DNA of 64,000 bases. Source: Oscheius tipulae (Eukaryota > Nematoda > Chromadorea > Rhabditida > Rhabditidae). Positions 56,805 through 64,000 of the stretch are shown here, piece after piece (position 1 is the stretch's first letter; each line of letters begins with the position of its first letter). The notes beneath the pieces are model-generated. The model saw only the letters and a list, made by a program, of their open reading frames with translations, made no database searches and was not told the origin of the DNA. The stretch spans positions 5,704,001 to 5,768,000 of the forward strand of contig JASJZH010000005.1 of the NCBI GenBank assembly GCA_037178975.1, given 5' to 3'. Made by a program: the position numbers and the translations under genes.

Positions 56805-58948
56805 ATGTGGCTGATAGAAGACCGATTTCGATATGTTCTCCTAATGATCGGTTTTCTCTGTCTAACGTCCATCGCCTCCAATTACATTATCATAAATTTC
56901 ACCTTCATCTGCATGAAAGAGGATTTCACGGATGCTCTCGATCTGGGAAATGGGGTTTATCTGGTACTGTGTGTGAGTGAGAACAAATTTTCTAGACACT
57001 GGTTAGCAGATACGACTACACTACAACGGAAAAAAGCGCCATCATTTGGGCTGTAGCTGCTGGGACAATTGTCGGCACACCTCCAGTCAACTATGCTTAC
57101 ATCAAATATGGTGCGAGGTAGGTCTAACAAGTACGGAATGTGATACTGGATATGGATAGCTGTAAACTGCCTGTTAGAGAGCCACTATTCTAGATGGCCG
57201 TTCCTCATCGCCGGCTGTCTATCAATCTTCTCAACAGTCCTCGTCCCGATCACAGCGCAATACGGTATGGTCGCCCTGCTCATCGTTCGCTTCATACAGG
57301 TTCCTGTCTCTTATTCTCGTACATTCTTTCTTTTCAGGGAATAGCCTACTCGGCCGATTTTGCGGCTATCGGAATCATGTGCGTCCGATGGGCTCCTCTG
57401 TCCCAGACTGGACTCTTCATCGCCGTTCTGACGTCCTTCACTCCACTGTCTTCTGTCATCACGAACCCGCTGACAGGAGCAGTACGATAATGTTCCTACG
57501 AAGAATGACATGGTTTCAGTTGTGTAGCAGCTCCCTCGGCTGGAGAGCTTCCTACTACATTCATGCCGGTTTTGGAGCAGTCGTCTTCTCTTTATGGTAC
57601 CTTTTCTACAAAGACGACCCACATCTTCATCCATCCGTCTCCAAAGCCGAGCTCTCTGTCATCCAAAAGGATAAGACCAAGGCTCACATCGAGAGAGATA
57701 GCTTTGTTCCTTTCTGGGTACTCGTTCTTATATTCGTTCAAATACATACCTTTAGCAAATCATCAAAAACCCGGTAATACTAGTGGTGTGGGCGAATGCC
57801 TTCGTGGAAATGGTCTCCGTGACTCTGTTGCTCACATATGCACCGATCTACTATCACAATGTGCTTCGGTATGACATCGCGACTACAGGTTAGTGATGCA
57901 AAGGTTAGCATAAGAAGACTAAAGATCACCCATATTTAAAAAGATGGAAAGCACAAAATGTCACAAGTCGTCGGACGACTATCATTAGTTACCAGGAAGA
58001 TTGTACTGATAACTATGACCTTAAGAACCTTGAGTCATATCTTTTCAGGACTACTGGTGTCCATCGCAGCCAGCTCGCATGTCCCTCTGAAGATCATTAT
58101 GGGTATCGTCAGCGACTATCTACCGTAGGCTCATACAAAACTTGCGCAGACTCCTTTTCAGATGCCTCTCGGAGAAGGCCAAAATGTGTTTGTACAATTC
58201 GGTAGCAGTTGGAATGGCTGGTGTCTTTTGTGGACTCATCGGTCTGACTCCTGCTTCCCATCCTGGTCTGGTAGTCTTCTTCTTCGCAGCCGTCTATGCC
58301 TCCATGGGAATGAATCCCGGAGGTTTCTACAAATGCGGAACATTTGTTTCCAGGTACGAGTTTTCCCAACTTTCCTCGGAGGGAAGAGATTCAGACAGTA
58401 CGCCCACTTTGTACTAGCCACGATCCAGTTTATGAAATGTGTTGCGCTGTTCGTCGCTCCAGGGATCGTCGCAATTTTTGTCAAGGATGAACACAGCTTC
58501 GAAGAATGGAGTTGGGCATATTTATCCAATGCTATTCTTTTACTTTTGGTGAGTTTCTTCTTACTGACGATGTTTGCATCTGATTGGGTCTTCCATAGCC
58601 TTCTGCCCATACAATTTGCAAGAAACATCTGTAACACAAATCCAACATGCAAAAAGAGCACTTGGTTTTTCCGTCAAGAGTGTCTATTCGAAAACTTCGA
58701 ATACAATGTCGTTTCAGGCAAACTTTGCATTCTACTTCGTAGTCACCGACAAGCCGGCCAAATTCACTGAAATCACAAGAGAATCGCGGCAAAATAATTC
58801 GGCTGAAGTAAAGTCTAGTTTTGTGTCTCTAAAACCATTCAGAGTCCACGAGCGATGGAAGTACGGGAGCCAGAAGCGGCCTGAAATAGTTCTAGCCTTA
58901 CAATGTACATGGGCAATAAAGAGAGTGTTCATTTCACACCCCTTATAA
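56805..58948 (+). CDS. SLC17-family anion/phosphate (vesicular) transporter
   Basis: About eleven exons join in phase to roughly 470 residues of a 12-helix major-facilitator protein. Landmarks are YVLLMIGFLCLTSIASNYII, then RYDYTTTEKSAIIWAVAAGT, GTPPVNYAYIKYGAR, IVRFIQGIAYSADFAAIGI with CVRWAPLSQTG, SHVPLKIIMGIVSDYLP, and the SLC17 hallmark MNPGGFYKCGTFVSRQYAHF. SLC17 proteins move organic anions or phosphate across lysosomal, vesicular or plasma membranes; vesicular glutamate transporters belong here, but this sequence is closer to the general sodium/phosphate-sialin branch, so the substrate is open. The start is 6 bases after a TTTTCAG acceptor. The last exon runs to 58948 and gives a Lys/Arg-rich tail; an earlier splice cannot be excluded. 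Confidence 0.9.
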
Positions 58949-59304
58949 TACGATTAGTCGTCGGAGCCAGAGCAGTCCTCTTCTTCTGTTTACATCTTAT
59001 TTGCAGCTCTGTTGGCTTCTCGAAAACTGACGGAATGATTCCAGAAATACACGGCCTAATGCATCTCGGGAGGAAATGAAGCTCAGCCAGCCAGAAGACC
59101 AGGCGATACCAACTTCGCACTGGAGGGTCGTAGTGGTCATCTTTTGAGCCATTCTACTTTTGCGGAACCTCTTTACTTTCTTTACAACTTCCTAATCAGC
59201 ATCCAAAGTCCTGTAAATTCTCTATATCCCTCCTGCTTCATTGGTCCAGTGCACGTGAAATCTTCGCCAAAGCCCTGTTATCCCGGATAAAGACGAATGT
59301 ATTT

Positions 59305-59967
59305 TTAAGACGCACTTTTTGTCGGACTCGAACGGAGATTTATTGCAAAGCCGAATGTCAGATTCCAAAAGAAGATAAGTCTTTTGTTCTCCAATTGTTG
59401 TTTCAAGGTGGCCATTTTCTCACGGCAGTATTGGAAAACATCGTATTTTAAATGATTCGTGACGTTTTCTTCCTTCTCCACCCCTCCTCCGGTCAAAGTG
59501 GCAGGTATCCACGGGTCCCCTCTCTTCCCTGATAGACGCTTCGCATCATGCATTCGTAGGCATTACGCATTCAGATGAGTGTGCTCTCTCTCACACTCAG
59601 ATTACTTAACCGCCGTCTTCAGCTCCCTCATCTCGTCGAAATTGACCGCACAGTCTCGGATTTCTCTCTCTGCCTCGTATTTGCTCGAGTCCAATTTCCA
59701 AACACAAGTCCACCTAACACATAAGTCTTTCGTCTCTCTGCCTATAATCGGCCTAGAAAGCTTTGCCCTCAGAGCCTCCAATGCAATTTTGTCACACACC
59801 AGCGTCCGAGAAAACAAGTCATTTATACGCGCATTTCGGAAGGACGCTGTCCAAGCTATTATACTCCCGTCATCTTTCCTTTGTCTTTTGTTCCAAAGCT
59901 GCTCTTCTCTTTCTAGATACCCCACCTTTGTAATTGGCAGAAGGCGTTTATCCGTAACACAAACCAA
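59305..59967 (-). CDS. Possible two-exon protein of unknown function
   Basis: An open frame of 121 codons (59967-59602) and a second (to 59305) can be joined by a GTTAAG donor and a GCGAAG acceptor without loss of frame. The composition is charged and coding-like (YLEREEQLWNKRQRKDDG; EREIRDCAVNFDEMRELK; EKMATLKQQLENKRL). No ATG lies at the 5' end (it begins at a TTG), so an upstream exon is missing or the model is wrong. No family is recognised, and the opposite strand is also open for 133 codons, which lowers confidence. Confidence 0.3.
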
Positions 59968-61769
59968 GTTTTATACTTAACAGGTTTTGGCAAGTTGAGT
60001 AAGAAGCGAGTCAAACAGTTCAAATTACACAAAAGGCATTAGATGGCTCCGCCAGAAGTGTACATGGACTACATGAAGCTGTTGAAGAAGGAAGGATGAA
60101 AAAACCTACGTATATATAATAACCAAATCTCTTAAAACTTGCAACACCTCCACAAAAGCGAGTCTTGTGGAAATTCTACTGAGCTCTGGTCAGAACTATT
60201 TTAAGCTCTGAAGTCACACGCTAAATAGTTAATGTGTCGACGCGTGGGAGATTTTATCAAAACGTGAATATGTTTACTACGTCCAAATTGTTTTTGAGCC
60301 TTCAGAGAGGAGGTTAAAGGCTAGTGAGTGCTGTTTGTCAACACTACATTGGCTGTTTATGGGTATCCGATGTTTTATAACTGTCCGCTTAATTTTTTGC
60401 CCTACTCATTCTGAATGAGACCGCTAATTGCTACTCTATTTCTGTTCGCTCATCCGTATCTAATAACCATCATCCTTTAGCCTCTTTATCGTAATCTCTT
60501 AGTTTTGAATTAGGAGGTGGAAAACAAGATATTGGCCTCTTTAGACAAACAGAAAGCCGCTCTTGATTGTCGTTCTAACTGAATTTTCTGCCCTCTTCAT
60601 TGAAGCCATTTAGATTGCTCATCCTTTCGTCTCTTTCGTGTTCTTCATGCTGGCAGAGGCGGACGAGGTTCAATGATTAACAGAAGTCTGAAGTCTTGCA
60701 ACTTTACAAAAGAACACCAGTCATTTGAACTTCAAAAAATTGCGTTTTCTGTAAAACCTCTCCAGCGTGGAACTCGAATCATTGCCAGCAAGCAGTTGCT
60801 CTCCTTTTCTTATGAAAAAGATGCTCATATCATTTTGACGAGAAAAGAAAATAGGAGGGAGGGGAGTTCCCTCTGTTCATATTCAAATAACAGGGAGTGA
60901 CAGGGAGATTCTGTTCACAAAAGTTTCGATTAATTTCTCTCACATAGCTTCTCTTCTATCCCTCTATCAATTGTTGTTTTCTCTGCTATGGTCACCTTGA
61001 CAACCATCCCCTGACTTTTACCCTCTCCCTTACAAACACTCTCATCATCTTTGGGCTCCTCTTCCCTCCATAACCCTAAATTTGTCAGTAAGTCTTTTCC
61101 CTGGAGACGAAGAGGCGGCGACAAATCTGGGCTCGCATTCTTGAACGAGAAAGCACTTCTCAGAGCAGCCAAACATCACGAGACTATCACTTTTCGAATA
61201 GGAGCTCATTTGGCTTGTAATTAGGGAACATTGTACCTGCCAATCTATTTTATCTCTCGATACGGTAGCATACTGTTTACGCACAATCCTGCTTTATGTT
61301 GTTTTTCACACCTTCTATTCTCGAGCTAAATGGATTCGGATCACGCACAGAGACACGTGTGTATTTATGACTTTTGGTTGTGGAAATATGATCTGTATCG
61401 TTTTTCCCGAACAATTTGCAAGCCTCGTGTAATTTATTCACTCGAGCCGATTTGCCATTCCAAATAATAGTTTGTTCTGAGAAATCTTTGAACTACGAGG
61501 CTAAATACCACGCATCTTTTGAGCAGAATGGCTGGCCGGAACCGGGCCTGAGTTTTTAAACGGAAATCCACGTGAGTCAGGAGCGACCAAGCTTGGCTTA
61601 TCCGGACAGCTGAGACTACCACGCATGTCTTACTGTCAGTTCCTCTATTCTAATGAATGTCTCCCAATGTGTTTTCTGCTTGTCTTTCAAAACTAACAAA
61701 AGTATCCTCCGCAGATAAACGTTTGCTAACGACAGATGCCTCGTTGGGACTCGTGACAGGTAGATGCTG

Positions 61770-61880
61770 TTCTAGCCAAGCTACCATGACAGGGACAACG
61801 CTCTCCCAGAAGCTCCCAAACTGACTTGATTTGGTTTGACTTGCAAAAAGTAATTGCTGGTACAAAGTTGGCAATTAGGG
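61770..61880. repeat. Dispersed repeat, segment A copy 2
   Basis: It matches 3590-3700 (CAAGCTACCATGACA, CTCTCCCA, AAAGTAATT). Segment B follows about 130 bases later, suggesting that A and B are two parts of one element of at least 375 bases. Confidence 0.6.
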
Positions 61881-62007
61881 CTTCAAACACACAAACACAG
61901 AGACTTTTGGGCATCTCTACTATTCAAAACGTGATGGTTTCTGTGGCGGACTTTTTGGATGTTTGTGGCCATGGGCAACTTATTCTGTTTCAGTAGTTTA
62001 TTCAGTA

Positions 62008-62145
62008 GTTTTGTTGTTCAGAAATAGTTATTGCCTAAATTGGGTAGCAAGTCAACTTTGGTTGCACTCTAGAACTTGGTTTTTGTCCCAATGAAGCCAT
62101 TGGAAACTTTTAATTCCTACGAAGCAGCGCAGCCGCCAGTGCAAA
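62008..62145. repeat. Dispersed repeat, segment B copy 2
   Basis: It matches the copy in the first fat-2 intron at 7865-8010 in the same orientation, including CTCTAGAACTTGGTTTTTGT. There is no coding capacity. Confidence 0.75.
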
Positions 62146-63710
62146 CTCAACGGCTGACTTGGAACTAGATTACTGTCTTATATCCTCCTAACTGGCTAAG
62201 CAAGAGTACTTTTCATGTCAATGATTCTTGTTTTTTTTTGCCCAGGACTTACCACTTACCTCTAAAACAAGCTCTACCGCAGTGATTCGATTAGTTCGAA
62301 GTTAGCTGATGACTATAACTCGCTTATTGTTAGTGAACACGATATAGGTTTCTGATAGAGAATATGTAAAGAAAGCAGCTCTGACGCAAAAAGCGGCAAT
62401 GTTTGAGCTGGGACACGGAGACGTCTGTCAAAGGACGGTCAACATCCAACTCCTCCCTCTCTCTCTTACTCCCATGCCATTGATTCCCAAGAGTCTCTTT
62501 AATTAACGTGCGTCGTCTCACCACTCCCTACTCTAATGTGTTGCTCTTCCGGAATCCTCCCCCTTCCAGGCCGTCCCCCAGGCAACCGTCTCTTTTGCTC
62601 TCTGCCTCCTGGGAAAGTTGGAAGAGTCAACCACCTGGAAAAGTCGGGGCTCCTGCGTCTCTTGCACTGTCCCGTGAAAGCTTTGATTACATTAGAACGA
62701 TAGGTTTTGAAGCCTCAGTTTCTAGATTGATCATCAGGCAAGCAATCGGACTAAACGATTTGGCTCTCACTGCTTAATCATTATTACTTTTCCATATCAT
62801 AGACCATGGCTTGCCCGTACCATCCCAGCTTAGCCAGTTTCGCCGTCGATCTGGCTTTTTTTTATCAAGCGTAATGCAAGCGTAACAGAACTGTCTTTGC
62901 CCATTGTCATGTGTCCTTCCTTCAAACTTTCCCTCCTATTTCCTCGACAGGAAGCCAGGCTCCACTCCCTCCGGAAATCAGCATCCTCTTCTCGACTCTC
63001 TCTTGAGAGCGATCGGACACCTCTCCGTGGCTTCTCCGTGGATATGGCCCAGACTGCTTTTTTGCAGCTGCTTTCATGCACGTTTCTCATCCGACCATTT
63101 AAGGAATCTGCCTCACGACATCTTTTTGGCTGCTAACCGTCGTTTAAGAGTTGCTCTCTTTCAATAGACTGGGAGCTATTAGTGAAACTCTTGCTCTCTG
63201 CTCTCCCACTGACTCTACCCAAGTTATATTTATGACCATGACATATGGGACGTGGCCACCGGCTCTATGTTGTTCCAAAAAGTTACCCATTATAAAAGTT
63301 TTGATATGTTTCTGCTTTCCGCTTCTCACAATCAGTATATACGAATTTCCGAAGATGTTTTTCATATCAGGCTGCGCGTACCAGACGGAATGTTTCTTCC
63401 CACAGTAATCTGACCCAGTCTACTAACAATTCTTTTTTGCTCCTCTGTCTCGATCATTAAAAGACGAGTACAAATGACCGCTATATTTTTAGTCTAACCC
63501 CTTGAATCCTCTTCATCGTTTTTTCTAACATAAGAGACCAACACCCCACTAGTTATTATTACAAGCGGAAGAATTTCACGTGTGACTTCTTCTTTGCTCT
63601 ATAATCTTATTTGAGAAGAGAGCCCACTTATCCCAGGCAGTAGTTATCTTGAACCGTTTTGATCGACTCTCTTCTCTTAACTTACTAACTATTTCAGTTT
63701 CACACATTCG

Positions 63711-63743
63711 ATGGCAGAATGGGCAAAGGCAACAGCAAGTTAA
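63711..63743 (+). promoter_or_regulatory. Upstream ORF overlapping the ncs-1 start
   Basis: An ATG at 63711 opens [10 protein letters not shown] and stops at 63743, in a different frame from ncs-1 and covering its start codon at 63719. Both ATGs lie downstream of the likely trans-splice acceptor, so the uORF would be in the mature mRNA and could lower ncs-1 translation. Confidence 0.5.
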
Positions 63744-64000
63744 AGTCAGACCAGATAAAGAACCTCGCTCAAAGAACCTATTGTAACCTTTTTTGTCACA
63801 ATTTGTTATAAAATCTAGTTTCAGTCACAGAAAAAGAGATAAAACAATGGTACAAAGGATTCGTGAGGGACTGTCCAAACGGAATGCTCACTGAAGCCGG
63901 CTTCCAGAAGATCTACAAGCAATTCTTCCCACAAGGCGACCCTACCGACTTTGCCTCGTTCGTGTTCAAAGTCTTTGACGAGAACAAGGACGGGGCCATC
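63719..64000 (+). CDS. ncs-1: Neuronal calcium sensor NCS-1 / frequenin, 5' part
   Basis: NCS-1 is a myristoylated EF-hand protein that couples calcium to phosphatidylinositol 4-kinase and receptor signalling at neuronal membranes. Exon 1 (63719-63782) encodes the N-myristoylation signal MGKGNSKLK ... QRTY. After a short intron, exon 2 (from 63825) gives the family sequence [20 protein letters not shown], the cryptic EF1 with its Cys-Pro that does not bind calcium, then [14 protein letters not shown] and the start of EF-hand 2 (DENKDGAI) where the window ends. It is nearly identical to the C. elegans protein. The start is certain because Gly2 is required for myristoylation. Confidence 0.96.

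Larger units (their letters stand above)
59968..63718. other. 3.7-kb non-coding stretch upstream of ncs-1
   Basis: I see no convincing gene. The plus strand (sense for ncs-1) is CT-rich, especially 60.9-61.1 and 62.5-63.7 kb. It holds the fullest copy of the dispersed repeat (segments A and B, 61770-62145). A TTTCAG acceptor at 63692-63697 is the probable trans-splice site of ncs-1. Confidence 0.5.

Noticed and set aside
60050-60099. 18-codon ORF MAPPEVYMDYMKLLKKEG after an ATTAG acceptor-like site
   Set aside because: It might be a terminal exon, but no preceding exon in the same phase was found and it is too short to support alone.

Overview
The window is nuclear DNA of a nematode. Nearly every gene is cut by short GT...AG introns (many 33-60 bases). 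Several start codons sit a few bases after a TTTCAG acceptor with no upstream exon, as expected for spliced-leader trans-splicing. The gene content is also nematode: a FAT-2-like desaturase, a bestrophin, a globin, an NHR-91/NR6A-type nuclear receptor, srg/srv-like chemoreceptors, saposin-like secreted proteins and NCS-1. I cannot name the species. Gene models are hand-spliced. In most of them every intron joins in phase, and I say where one does not.

Layout. 0-6 kb: four secreted cysteine-rich proteins (a two-module mini-protein, a CCP/C-type-lectin protein, another mini-protein and a TIL protease inhibitor) around a repeat-rich gap with a Tc1/mariner remnant and tRNA-like duplications. 6-9.5 kb: fat-2 and a Tctex-type dynein light chain. 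10-16.4 kb: a chemoreceptor with a one-base frame break, a bestrophin, a 57-residue protein and a globin. 16.4-20.7 kb: mostly empty. 20.7-26.7 kb: the NR6A receptor, with a possible nested cysteine-rich gene in its largest intron. 27-32 kb: a MAM-like secreted protein, two saposin-like paralogues and a one-pass membrane protein. 32.7-40.4 kb: a small unknown protein with its own TATA box, a GPAT3/4-type acyltransferase and a secreted cystine-rich cytokine-like precursor. 41-42.4 kb: a second seven-helix receptor. 42.4-50.8 kb: degenerate repeats and a long non-coding stretch. 50.9-59 kb: an NPY/NPF-type neuropeptide receptor, SEC12/PREB and an SLC17 transporter. 59-63.7 kb: one doubtful gene and non-coding sequence. 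The window ends in the first two exons of ncs-1.

How it fits together: there is no single pathway. Three loose themes are visible: secreted cysteine-rich proteins of the kind used at the body surface or gut and in defence (left end and 27-32 kb); neuronal and sensory signalling (three 7TM receptors, bestrophin, SLC17, NCS-1); and lipid metabolism (fat-2 and the acyltransferase). The most unusual sequence-level signals are the strand skew (CT-rich on the sense strand) of long upstream regions, the nested ORF pair in the receptor intron, the inverted tRNA(Met)-like pair at 43 kb and the cytokine-like precursor at 39-40 kb.
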